From: Ramlibacter ginsenosidimutans
GTDB taxonomy: Bacteria; Pseudomonadota; Gammaproteobacteria; Burkholderiales; Burkholderiaceae_C
DNA length: 64,000 nucleotides
Assembly: GCF_016654015.1 (NCBI RefSeq)
Contig: NZ_JAEPWM010000001.1
Coordinates: forward strand, 124,001-188,000
Reading direction: 5' to 3'
The first letter of the stretch is position 1. Each line of letters begins with the position of its first letter. The notes under the pieces are model-generated. The model was not told the origin of the DNA, made no database searches, and saw only the letters and a list, made by a program, of their open reading frames with translations. The translations under genes and the position numbers were made by a program. Positions 9,876 to 18,027 of this stretch are shown in pieces.

Positions 9876-11212
9876 CCCCGCTCCCGACAATGGAAAACGC
9901 GAAAACCAAAGCCCTGCGCGAGCAGATCGCCACGCTCGTCCAGGAATACGCCTCGATCGCCCTGCGCAGTGAACCCTTCCTGCCCGGTGCCACGATGATC
10001 CCGCCCTCGGGCAAGCTGCTCGATGCCAGCGAACTGAAGCTGATGGTCGAAGCGTCGCTGGACGGCTGGCTCACCACCGGCCGCTTCAACACCGAGTTCG
10101 AGAAGAAGCTGGCGGCCTTCATCGGGGTGAACCACCTGATCACGGTGAACTCGGGTTCGTCCGCGAACCTGGTCGCGTTCAGCACCCTCACCTCGCCCAA
10201 GCTCGGCGACCGCGCCATCAAGCAAGGCGACGAGGTGATCGGCGTGGCCTGCGGCTTCCCGACGACGGTGAACCCGATCCTCCAGTTCGGCGCCGTGCCG
10301 GTGTTTGTGGACGTGGACCGCTACACCCACAACATCGACGTGAGCCGCCTGGAACAGGCACTGTCGCCGAAGACCAAGGCGGTGATGATCGCCCACTCGC
10401 TGGGCAACCCGTTCAACCTCGACGCCGTGACGGCGTTCTGCAAGAAGCACGGCCTGTGGCTGGTGGAGGACTGCTGCGACGCCTTGGGCAGCACCTACCG
10501 CGGGAAGATGTGCGGCACGTTCGGCGACATCGGCACGCTGTCGTTCTATCCGGCGCACCACATCACCATGGGCGAAGGCGGCGCGGTCTTCACCAACAAC
10601 GACGAACTGAAGGTTATCGCGGAGAGCTTCCGCGACTGGGGCCGCGACTGCTACTGCGCGCCCGGCAAGGACAACACCTGCGGCAAGCGCTTCTGCTGGC
10701 AGCTTGGGGACCTGCCCGAAGGCTACGACCACAAGTACACCTACAGCCATCTCGGCTACAACCTGAAGATCACGGACATGCAGGCCGCCTGCGGCCTGGC
10801 GCAGTTGGAGAAGGCGCCGCGCTTCATCCAGGCCCGCAAGGACAACTTCGCGTTCCTGAAGGAGCGCCTGAAGGACTGCGAGGAATTCCTGCAGTTGCCG
10901 CAGGCTACCGAGCATTCCGATCCGTCCTGGTTCGGCTTTCCCATCACGCTGAAGGAAAACGCGCCGGTGAGCCGCGTGGACCTGCTCACCTACCTGGACC
11001 AGAACAAGGTCGGCACCCGCCTGCTGTTCGCCGGCAACCTCACGCGCCAGCCCTCCATGGCGGGAGCGAAGTACCGCGTCGTGGGCGACCTCACCAACAC
11101 GGATAACGTGATGAACAACACCTTCTGGATCGGCGTGCAGCCCTCGCTCACGTGCGAGATGCTGGACTTCTCCGCGCGCAAGATCGAGCAGTACCTCGGG
11201 GTGAACTTCTGA
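9872..11212 (+). CDS. rfbH: CDP-4-keto-6-deoxyglucose-3-dehydrase (E1), PMP and [2Fe-2S] enzyme
   Basis: 446 residues. The aminotransferase fold has lost its PLP lysine: at that position stands His229, in the block SFYPAHHIT, the known hallmark of E1. The cysteines fit the E1 [2Fe-2S] pattern CX57CX1CX7C exactly (Cys202, Cys260, Cys262, Cys270). E1 removes the C3 hydroxyl of CDP-4-keto-6-deoxyglucose and needs the reductase E3 to finish the reduction. No E3 gene is visible in the window. The start overlaps the rfbG stop; an alternative ATG lies at codon 7. The stop overlaps the ATG of a small fragment (TGATG). Confidence 0.94.
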   Translation: MTPLPTMENAKTKALREQIATLVQEYASIALRSEPFLPGATMIPPSGKLLDASELKLMVEASLDGWLTTGRFNTEFEKKLAAFIGVNHLITVNSGSSANLVAFSTLTSPKLGDRAIKQGDEVIGVACGFPTTVNPILQFGAVPVFVDVDRYTHNIDVSRLEQALSPKTKAVMIAHSLGNPFNLDAVTAFCKKHGLWLVEDCCDALGSTYRGKMCGTFGDIGTLSFYPAHHITMGEGGAVFTNNDELKVIAESFRDWGRDCYCAPGKDNTCGKRFCWQLGDLPEGYDHKYTYSHLGYNLKITDMQAACGLAQLEKAPRFIQARKDNFAFLKERLKDCEEFLQLPQATEHSDPSWFGFPITLKENAPVSRVDLLTYLDQNKVGTRLLFAGNLTRQPSMAGAKYRVVGDLTNTDNVMNNTFWIGVQPSLTCEMLDFSARKIEQYLGVNF

Positions 11213-11307
11213 TGGAGACGGTCGCACTGGCGCGGCGCATCCGCGCGAACGCTCTGCGCATGGTGCACCGTGCCGCCGCGCCGAGCGCGTGGGGTACCGG
11301 CCGGTGA
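11212..11307 (+). pseudogene. Remnant of a transketolase N-terminus
   Basis: A 31-codon frame starts at an ATG overlapping the rfbH stop (TGATG). Its peptide contains LARRIRANALRMVHRA, which strongly resembles the first helix of transketolase N-terminal subunits (typically LARRIR-ALRM-HRA-SHIG), and then diverges and stops at 11307. An intact transketolase N subunit lies 0.6 kb downstream. I read this as the truncated 5-prime end of a former transketolase gene that followed rfbH directly. The similarity is judged from memory of the family, not from a search. Confidence 0.55.
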
Positions 11308-11331
11308 AAACCTCCCTGGAGACGGTCCTGG

Positions 11332-11751
11332 ATGAAGCCGCCCTCTGCCTCTGAGGAGGGCGCTGGCTTGGGCGGTTTCAGGCGCCTCACCGACCACCAG
11401 TTCGTCCGCTTCCTGCTGGTCGGCGTCCTGAACACTCTCTTCGGCTACGGCTGCTTCGCCCTGCTCTTGTCACTCGGCTTGCACTACTCGCTCGCGCTGC
11501 TGCTTTCGACAATCCTCGGCGTGCTCTTCAACTTCAAGAGCACCGGGGCTCTGGTGTTCGGCGCCCGCGACAACCGGCTGATCGTGCGCTTCGTCCTGAC
11601 GTACACAGTGGTCTACGCCTGCAACGTCGGGGGCGTGCGCCTGCTGAACGAGGCGGGATTGTCTCCCGCGGTGGGAGGGGCCGTGTTGCTGCTACCCATG
11701 GCCGTGCTGGCTTTCATGCTAAACAAGAAATTCGTGTTTCACCGCTCGTAA
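11332..11751 (+). CDS. GtrA-family small membrane protein
   Basis: 139 residues with four hydrophobic segments (about 27-45, 50-68, 82-100 and 108-128) and the GtrA hallmarks FLLVGVLNTLFGYG near the start and LNKKFVF at the end. GtrA proteins are thought to move undecaprenyl-phosphate-linked sugars across the inner membrane, or to assist a GtrB-type transferase. A GtrB-like glycosyltransferase is encoded 2 kb downstream in the same direction. The ATG at 11332 has a weak GGAG ahead of it. It separates the transketolase fragment from the intact transketolase genes. Confidence 0.85.
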   Translation: MKPPSASEEGAGLGGFRRLTDHQFVRFLLVGVLNTLFGYGCFALLLSLGLHYSLALLLSTILGVLFNFKSTGALVFGARDNRLIVRFVLTYTVVYACNVGGVRLLNEAGLSPAVGGAVLLLPMAVLAFMLNKKFVFHRS

Positions 11752-11882
11752 AGCTCAGTTCTCACGCTCGCGGCGGGGTGTCACCAAAAGTAGCAGACCT
11801 GCCGTATCGCCCGTGCTAACTTGCGCATCGCACCCACGGGAGCGCGTGGCTCGCAGCCCACGCGCGCGGTGCGGAGGCGAGA

Positions 11883-12689
11883 ATGGGCCGATTCGCAGGG
11901 CGCGAGATCCGCAAGGCCATCCTGGACATGGCCTTCTCCGGTGCGACTGTGCACATCGGCTGCGCGTTCTCCATCGTGGAGGTAGTAGCGGTCCTGTATC
12001 GAAACCATCTCCGGATCGACCCGGAACATCCGCGTGCCCCGGATCGGGATTACCTGGTCCTTAGCAAGGGGCACGGCGTGATGGCGCAATACGCCTGCTT
12101 GCGTGAGCATGGCGTCCTGAGCGAGGCGGCCATCGCCGCGTACTTCCGGGACGGATCACTCCTGAAGGGGCTCGCTGACGCGCACATCCCGGGCGTGGAT
12201 GCAACCTGCGGATCGCTCGGCCACGGCTTGTCCGTCGCCACCGGTCTGGCGCTCGCCGCGAAGCGCCATGGCACCGAGCAAAAGGTCTACGCCATCGTGG
12301 GGGACGGCGAATTGGATGAAGGTGCCGTGTGGGAAGCCATGCTGTTCGCCAGCCAATTCCAGCTCGACAACTTGATCGTGGTCGTGGACAAGAACGGCTT
12401 TCAGGCGATGGGCTCGACCGACGAGGTGCTGGCTCTCGGCGACATCGAAGGCAAGTTCCGTGCTTTCGGATGCGATGCGGTAACGGTGGACGGGCACGAC
12501 GAACAGGCGCTCGACGACGCCTACACGCGGATGAAGCAGGCGGCGAACGGCCGCGCGAAGGCGATCGTCGCCGTCACCGTCAAGGGCAAGGGGGTCTCGT
12601 TCATGGAGCACAACAACGTTTGGCACTACACCCGCCTCACGGCGGAAACGCATGCCGCGGCCGTGCGCGAGCTCGAGTACCCCGCATGA
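11883..12689 (+). CDS. Transketolase-like protein, N-terminal (TPP-binding) subunit
   Basis: 268 residues, the length of stand-alone transketolase N subunits. The thiamine diphosphate/Mg motif begins GDGELDEG (140-147) and ends with Asn171. His24 (VHIG) and SKGHG (61-65) match conserved transketolase blocks. The start is an ATG with GGAGGCGAGA just ahead. The C-terminal half follows as a separate gene, overlapping by 4 bases. Since it sits in a CDP-dideoxysugar operon, a housekeeping pentose-phosphate role is unlikely; transfer of a two-carbon ketol unit to the 4-keto sugar is a reasonable guess. Confidence 0.88.
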   Translation: MGRFAGREIRKAILDMAFSGATVHIGCAFSIVEVVAVLYRNHLRIDPEHPRAPDRDYLVLSKGHGVMAQYACLREHGVLSEAAIAAYFRDGSLLKGLADAHIPGVDATCGSLGHGLSVATGLALAAKRHGTEQKVYAIVGDGELDEGAVWEAMLFASQFQLDNLIVVVDKNGFQAMGSTDEVLALGDIEGKFRAFGCDAVTVDGHDEQALDDAYTRMKQAANGRAKAIVAVTVKGKGVSFMEHNNVWHYTRLTAETHAAAVRELEYPA

Positions 12690-13618
12690 GAAACGCTTTT
12701 TCGGACGCGCTGGTCGCCGCCGCCGTTGCCGACCCCAACGTGCTGCTGCTCACCGGCGACCACGGGTACGCACTGTTCGACGCCTTCCGCAAGGCGCGCC
12801 CCGGCCAGTACATCAACTGCGGCGTCGCCGAACAGAACATGGTCGGCGTCGCCGCCGGACTGGCCAAGGGCGGCTTCCGGCCCATCGTCTATGGGCTGGC
12901 CGCGTTCGTGCCGATCCGGGTGCTGGAGCAGATCAAGATTGACGTCTGCTCCGAGCAGTTGGGGGTGGTGCTGATCGGCGACGGTGCCGGGTTTGTCTAT
13001 GGGCACCTGGGCAGCAGCCACCAATCCACCGAGGACATCGCCGCGACGCGCTCCATCCCCGGCTTGGCCGTGCTGTCTCCGGCCGATCGCTTCGAGATGA
13101 CGGCCACGATGCAGTTGGCGCTGTCCCTCGGCACGCCGGTGTACATGCGGGTCGGCAAGAGCGACCGGGGGGACGTCCATGCCGCGCCCGTGGCGCTGCG
13201 TGCCGGTCAGATGCTGTGCGTGCGCCCCGGCAAGGGCAGCGTTGCTATCCTGGCCACCGGATCGATGGTGCGCACCGCGATTGACGTCGCGCCGGCTGCC
13301 GCGGACGCCGAGGTATGGAGCGTCCCCAGCATCAAGCCCTTCGACGGCGAGCAGCTCGCGGCGATCGCGCACCACGCCGACGCGCTGGTGACAATGGAGG
13401 AGCACTCCACGATGGGAGGCCTGGGAGCCTGCGTCGCAGAGCAGCTCGCAGCGCTGCGGCCACGGCCCTTGCTGCGGGTGGGCGTCGAAGACCGGTTTTC
13501 GCAGTTCTGCGGGTCCTGGGACTATCTCCTGCACGAACATGCCCTGGATACCACCTCCGTGCGGCAGCGGGTCGAGCGCTTCGTCGCCCGAAATCGTGAA
13601 ATCGCCGCCACGGTGTAG
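12686..13618 (+). CDS. Transketolase-like protein, C-terminal (PYR plus C) subunit
   Basis: 310 residues, the usual size of the second half of a split transketolase. Glu49 in GVAEQNMVG is the conserved glutamate that activates thiamine diphosphate. The PYR domain covers roughly residues 1-180, followed by the C-terminal domain (ILATGSM, EEHSTMGG). It begins inside the stop of the N-subunit gene (ATGA), which implies equimolar expression and a heteromeric enzyme. Confidence 0.88.
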   Translation: MRNAFSDALVAAAVADPNVLLLTGDHGYALFDAFRKARPGQYINCGVAEQNMVGVAAGLAKGGFRPIVYGLAAFVPIRVLEQIKIDVCSEQLGVVLIGDGAGFVYGHLGSSHQSTEDIAATRSIPGLAVLSPADRFEMTATMQLALSLGTPVYMRVGKSDRGDVHAAPVALRAGQMLCVRPGKGSVAILATGSMVRTAIDVAPAAADAEVWSVPSIKPFDGEQLAAIAHHADALVTMEEHSTMGGLGACVAEQLAALRPRPLLRVGVEDRFSQFCGSWDYLLHEHALDTTSVRQRVERFVARNREIAATV

Positions 13619-13779
13619 TCGATGCGCTGCGCGCGCACCGCTGGGACCGCATCAGCCGGCCCTCGCCGGATGGAAATGGCACCGGGCGAGGTATGCTGTC
13701 GGGCTCCGGAACGCGGCCCACGGCCCGCCCCCGTCCGCCGCCCGATCCACCCTGCACGACAGAGTCGTCGCTCGTCCAC

Positions 13780-14781
13780 ATGGCCAAGCTGATCAGCATC
13801 GTCACCCCTTGCTTCAACGAAAGCGAGAACATCGAGGAGCTTTACCGGCGCATCGTCGGTGTCATGGAGAAACTCCCTCATTACGAGTACGAGCACATCT
13901 GCATCGACAACGCGTCGACCGACGACACGGTTCCCAAGCTGCGGGCGATCGCCGCAGCGGATCCGCGGGTGAAGGTCATCATCAACGCGCGCAACTTCGG
14001 CCACATCCGCTCCCCGTACCACGCGCTGCTGCAGACCAAGGGCGATGCGACAGTGCTGCTCGCCTCCGATCTCCAGGACCCTCCGGAGATGATCGAGGAA
14101 TTCATCCGCAAGTGGGAAGAAGGCTACAAGACGGTGCTGGCCGTCAAGCCCGAGAGCCAGGAATCGGCGCTGATGTTCTTCGTGCGCAAAGCCTATTACC
14201 GGCTGATCACCCGCATTTCCGAGGTGCCGCTCGTGCAAAACGCGACCGGAGCCGGCCTCTTCGATCGTGCAGTGATCGACATTTTGCGTCAGCTGCAGGA
14301 CCCGTATCCCTATTTCCGGGGCCTCCTGTGCGAGATCGGCTTTCCGATCGCCACCGTGCCATTCAATCAGCCGCGGCGCACACGCGGCATCACGAAGAAC
14401 AATTTCTACACGCTGTACGACATCGCGATGCTTGGCATCACGAATCATTCGAAGCTGCCGCTGCGGCTCATGACCATGGCGGGTTTCGGGGTGTCGCTAC
14501 TGAGCCTGTTCACTGCGCTCGTGTATCTCGTCGCCAAGCTGATTTTCTGGGACTCTTTTCAGGTCGGCGTGGCGCCCTTGCTGATCGGCATCTTCTTCTT
14601 CGGTGCCGTGCAGACATTCTTCATCGGCCTCCTCGGCGAATACATCGGCTCGATCCACACCAAGGTGCGGAACATGCCGCTGGTGATCGAGCGTGAGCGC
14701 ATCAATTTCCAGCCCGCATCCGCCGCCAAGCCCTCGTACCTCTCCGTTCCGGCAGCAGGCGAGGAAACCGGAATGGCATGA
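13780..14781 (+). CDS. GtrB/ArnC-like polyprenyl-phosphate glycosyltransferase
   Basis: 333 residues from the ATG at 13780, which places the GT2 start SIVTPCFNE at residues 6-14. The nucleotide-sugar site includes CIDNASTDDT (41-50) and the SDLQDPPE block. Two hydrophobic segments near residues 230-250 and 265-285 anchor the C-terminus, as in GtrB, ArnC and DPM1-type enzymes that load a sugar onto polyprenyl phosphate at the cytoplasmic face. With the GtrA-like protein upstream it could form a pair that adds a side-chain sugar to an exported polysaccharide. Confidence 0.85.
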   Translation: MAKLISIVTPCFNESENIEELYRRIVGVMEKLPHYEYEHICIDNASTDDTVPKLRAIAAADPRVKVIINARNFGHIRSPYHALLQTKGDATVLLASDLQDPPEMIEEFIRKWEEGYKTVLAVKPESQESALMFFVRKAYYRLITRISEVPLVQNATGAGLFDRAVIDILRQLQDPYPYFRGLLCEIGFPIATVPFNQPRRTRGITKNNFYTLYDIAMLGITNHSKLPLRLMTMAGFGVSLLSLFTALVYLVAKLIFWDSFQVGVAPLLIGIFFFGAVQTFFIGLLGEYIGSIHTKVRNMPLVIERERINFQPASAAKPSYLSVPAAGEETGMA

Positions 14782-15084
14782 CAGGCCTTCGCCCGATTCT
14801 TTGTTGGCAGTGGCAAAGCGAAGCCGCAGGTCCGGCGTCGGCAGCAGCCTGCGCACGCATCGCGGCACTGATCCTGTACGGTGTCTGGACATCATCGGCT
14901 CCTGCGAGCTGCTGTCGGCCTTGTTCTTCCTCACGTTGCTGCGATGGACGGTCAACACACCGCGGGCACCGTCGCTGTTCGGCAGGGCATTGCTCGTTCT
15001 GTTCACCAGCGAGAAGTACCTGCCGGCCGTCGCGGCGCTAAAGTGGATGCGCGGCACTTCCGCCACCACCCCAGGAGAACCCCG
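14782..15084. other. 303-base stretch without a recognised gene
   Basis: Between the glycosyltransferase and the phasin gene. Short frames are open on both strands, but none shows conserved sequence or a convincing start. A hydrophobic-looking stretch in one plus frame (near 14920-15040) has no start context I trust. The end of the stretch should hold the phasin promoter. I see no clear terminator hairpin. Confidence 0.4.
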
Positions 15085-15597
15085 ATGGCCACCAAACCGC
15101 CCCCTTCCGACGAAGACGTCGAGTCCTCTGCCAGCCAGTTCGCCGGCACCGTGAAGGAGTCCGCCCAGCAGATCTGGCTCGCGGGACTGGGCGCCTTTTC
15201 CAAGGCGCAGGAGGAAGGCGGCAAGGTGTTCCAGGCCCTGGTGAAGGAAGGCGTCACGCTGCAGAAGCGCACGCAGGCCACCGCGGAGGAGAAGCTTACC
15301 GAGGCCACCGGCCGCATGAGCTCCATGGCCAGCGAGCTGTCGTCCAAGGCCTCGGGCCAGTGGGACACGCTGGGCACGATCTTCGAGGAGCGCGTCTCGC
15401 GCGCCCTCAAGCAACTCGGCGTGCCCAGCGCGCGCGACATCGAGCAATTGACGAAGCGCGTCGACGCCCTCGAGCGCAGCATCGCTGCCTCGCAAGGCAC
15501 GGGCAGCGCACGCAAGACCGCGGCGAAGCGCGCCGCCGCTGCGGGATCGGCGAAGACGCCCGCTGCCAAGCGCGCCCCGCGCAGGACGGCGCGGTGA
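15085..15597 (+). CDS. Phasin-family PHA granule protein with lysine/alanine-rich tail
   Basis: 170 residues with an AGGAGAA Shine-Dalgarno 6 bases before the ATG. Residues about 15-125 are an amphipathic helical phasin domain (WLAGLGAFSKAQEEG is typical of PhaF/PhaI). Residues 140-170 are an Ala/Lys/Arg-rich, histone-like tail (AAKR repeats) like that of PhaF, which binds DNA as well as polyhydroxyalkanoate granules. It probably coats granules and helps distribute them. Confidence 0.85.
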   Translation: MATKPPPSDEDVESSASQFAGTVKESAQQIWLAGLGAFSKAQEEGGKVFQALVKEGVTLQKRTQATAEEKLTEATGRMSSMASELSSKASGQWDTLGTIFEERVSRALKQLGVPSARDIEQLTKRVDALERSIAASQGTGSARKTAAKRAAAAGSAKTPAAKRAPRRTAR

Positions 15598-15686
15598 AGC
15601 GACGGGTCGGCCGGGCCTGTCCCTGCCGGCCGCCCCGCGCGCCTGCGCTCGCCGTGGGCGCAGCACCGCGACGCCGCGCCTGAGCG

Positions 15687-16352
15687 ATGGCCCGCAAAGC
15701 CCCGCGCCGCACCGCGGAACGCATCCTCGAGGTCACGCTGGACCTGTTCAACCGCTTCGGCGAGCCGAACGTGTCGACCACGCTGATCGCCGCCGAACTC
15801 GGGATCAGCCCCGGCAACCTGTACTACCACTACCCGGCGAAGGACGCGCTGATCAACAGCCTGTTCGATCGCTACGAAAACGCCTTAAGCGCATTGCTTC
15901 CGGCGGCCGGTGAGGTGCGCGACGTGGAGGACGCCTGGTTCTTCCTGCACACACTCTTCGAGCTGATCTGGCAATACCGCTTCCTCTATCGCGACCTCAA
16001 CGACCTGCTCTCGAAGAACCGCCACCTCGAGACGCAGTTGCAGCAGGCGTTGCATGACAAGACGCTCGCAGTGCATGCCTTGCTGCAGGGGATGGGCAGC
16101 GGCGGCGCAGTGCACATCGACCCCGGCGAATTGCAACCGACCGCGACCAGCATGGTCGTCGTGCTCACGTTCTGGTTGAGCTTCGAGTACGCGCGCGATC
16201 CGCGCCACGCGCTGGAAACGGCCAACGCGCAGCAGGCTTTGCTGCGCGGAGCGCACCACGTGCTCCATCTGCTGGTACCCTATCTGGAACCCGCGCAACG
16301 CGCGCACCTGCTGCAACTGGCCGGTGCGTATGGAGACAGCGTAACGGCCTGA
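15687..16352 (+). CDS. TetR-family transcriptional regulator
   Basis: 221 residues. An N-terminal helix-turn-helix at about 10-57 (ILEVTLDLFNRFG, then ISPGNLYYHYPAKDALI) is the TetR DNA-binding domain. The remainder is a helical ligand-binding and dimerisation domain with no recognisable specificity. It lies 89 bases after the phasin gene, so lipid or PHA-linked control is possible but unproven. Confidence 0.85.
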   Translation: MARKAPRRTAERILEVTLDLFNRFGEPNVSTTLIAAELGISPGNLYYHYPAKDALINSLFDRYENALSALLPAAGEVRDVEDAWFFLHTLFELIWQYRFLYRDLNDLLSKNRHLETQLQQALHDKTLAVHALLQGMGSGGAVHIDPGELQPTATSMVVVLTFWLSFEYARDPRHALETANAQQALLRGAHHVLHLLVPYLEPAQRAHLLQLAGAYGDSVTA

Positions 16353-16381
16353 GCGCGCGGGCAAGGAGAGGCGGAATAGCG

Positions 16382-17686
16382 ATGGGCGAGTGGATGGCCT
16401 TCGCGCGGCCGGATCTGTTCCGGCACGACGCGGCGAGCGTGACGCGCGAGTGGCCGCGCCTGCATGCGGGGGACGCCGAGCCCCTGCCATCCGACCCGGC
16501 GGTGCTCGCCGCCTGGGTGCATTTCCACAATGGCGAGTTCCAGCGCGCCGTCGAATCGGGCCTGCACGCAGGGGGCGCCGGCATCACGGCGGCGAACAAG
16601 GCCACCTGCATGTACGCCAATTACCTCGAGCAACGCGAGGCACGGCGCCTCGAGCTGTTCCTCGAGGCCGCGGAACGCGCCGAGCGGCAGGCGCGCGACG
16701 AGCCCACGAACCCGAACGCCTGGCACTTGCACGCCTATGCCCTCGGGCGCTACAGCCAGGCGATCAGCGTGGCCAAGGCGCTGGCGCAGGGCCTGGGCAG
16801 CAAGGTGAAGGCCTCGCTCGAGCGCGCCATCTTCCTGCAGCCGCGCCATGCCGAGGCGCAGGCCGGGCTGGGTGCCTTTCACGCGGAAGTGATCGACAAG
16901 GTGGGCACCCTGATCGGCGGGATGACCTATGGCGTGAAGCGCGAGACCTGCCTGCGCCTGTTCAGCGACGCGCTGCGGCTGCACCCGCGTTCCCCGGTCG
17001 TGCTGGTGGAATACGCCAATGCGCTCGTGATGCTGGATGGCGAGAAGAAGATGAAGGAGGCCACGCGCCTCTACCGCGACGCGACGGCGATCGAACCGCT
17101 CGATGCCAAGGAGTGGCTGGACGTGCAGCGCGCCCGCTCCGAGCTGGGATTGGACCGCGAGAGCCTACGGCCGCTCGCGTCGGCAGACTACACGGCCAGG
17201 CTCGGCAGCGCCCAAGAATCGCGCCCCATGGACTCACTCAACATTTTCCAGGCGCTGCTGGTCAGCCACCAGGAGCAGCGGGCGCTGTACGCGCGCCTGC
17301 TGGCCACCAAGCAGGCGTCGCCGGAGCGGCAGCACGTCTTCGAGGAGCTCAAGGCCGAACTGGCCGCGCACGAGACAGCGGAGGAACGCTGCTTCTACGT
17401 GCCGCTGATCGAGCATGACGAGTCGGTAGACCTGTCCCGCCACGGCATCGCCGAACACCACGAGATGGACGAGATGGTCGAGCACCTGGAGCAAGTGGAC
17501 CCGCATGCCGCCGAATGGCAGGAGTGCTGCCAGAAGCTCTGCGAAAAGATCGAGCACCACCTGACCGAGGAGGAACAGAAGTTCTTCCCGAAGGCCGGCG
17601 AGATCCTCGACGACGCGCAGAAGATCCAGCTGGGGCGCGACTACGAAGCGGAGTTCATGACGCTGCGCATCAAGCAGGAAGCCTGA
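16382..17686 (+). CDS. Fusion of a TPR-like domain with a hemerythrin HHE domain
   Basis: 434 residues. Residues 1-280 contain helical repeats resembling TPRs (for example NPNAWHLHAYALGRYSQAI and HPRSPVVLVEYANALV). From residue 283 (MDSLNIFQALLVSH) there is a typical HHE hemerythrin-like domain: His296, HETAEERCFY, EHHEMDEM and EHHLTEEEQKFF supply the His/Glu ligands of a di-iron site that binds oxygen or nitric oxide. The Met at 17228 looks like the start of a stand-alone hemerythrin gene, but no stop separates the two parts and only a weak AAGAA precedes it. A true fusion, or a lost stop codon, is possible. Confidence 0.75.
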   Translation: MGEWMAFARPDLFRHDAASVTREWPRLHAGDAEPLPSDPAVLAAWVHFHNGEFQRAVESGLHAGGAGITAANKATCMYANYLEQREARRLELFLEAAERAERQARDEPTNPNAWHLHAYALGRYSQAISVAKALAQGLGSKVKASLERAIFLQPRHAEAQAGLGAFHAEVIDKVGTLIGGMTYGVKRETCLRLFSDALRLHPRSPVVLVEYANALVMLDGEKKMKEATRLYRDATAIEPLDAKEWLDVQRARSELGLDRESLRPLASADYTARLGSAQESRPMDSLNIFQALLVSHQEQRALYARLLATKQASPERQHVFEELKAELAAHETAEERCFYVPLIEHDESVDLSRHGIAEHHEMDEMVEHLEQVDPHAAEWQECCQKLCEKIEHHLTEEEQKFFPKAGEILDDAQKIQLGRDYEAEFMTLRIKQEA

Positions 17687-17748
17687 GGCGCAACGCTCTC
17701 GTCCTCGCGGTGCGCGCTTAAGATAGCCGCCCCAACCGCAGGAGCGCC

Positions 17749-18003
17749 ATGTCCGACCTCAACGCCGATTTCGAAGCCGCCGTCGCGAACTCGAAGAAAC
17801 TCTCGCAGCGCCCGGACAATGCCACGCTGCTGAAGATCTACGGCCTGTACAAGCAGGCCACGCTCGGCGACGTGACCGAGAAGAAGCCGGGCTTCGGCGA
17901 CATGATCGGCCGCGCCAAGTGGGACGCCTGGAACGCGTGCAAGGGCACGTCCGCCGACGACGCCAAGCAGCAGTACGTCGCGCTGATCCGGTCGCTCAGC
18001 TGA
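17749..18003 (+). CDS. Acyl-CoA-binding protein
   Basis: 84 residues, the normal ACBP length. The conserved YGLYKQAT and KWDAWNACKG blocks with a lysine between them bind the CoA 3-phosphate and acyl chain. It carries medium to long acyl-CoA in the cytosol. The start has AGGAG 5-6 bases ahead. Neighbouring PHA-related genes fit a fatty-acid or PHA context. Confidence 0.93.
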   Translation: MSDLNADFEAAVANSKKLSQRPDNATLLKIYGLYKQATLGDVTEKKPGFGDMIGRAKWDAWNACKGTSADDAKQQYVALIRSLS

Positions 18004-18027
18004 TCGCAGCGCCGCCCGCAGCGGCGT

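Noticed and set aside
11304-11354. Short GTG frame (16 codons, beginning VKTSLE) between the transketolase fragment and gtrA
   Set aside because: Too short, no Shine-Dalgarno, no recognisable similarity beyond a chance likeness to the start of the first glycosyltransferase gene.
14693-15154. Plus-strand frame with a hydrophobic stretch before the phasin gene
   Set aside because: It begins inside the glycosyltransferase gene and runs into the phasin gene; no start context and no family.
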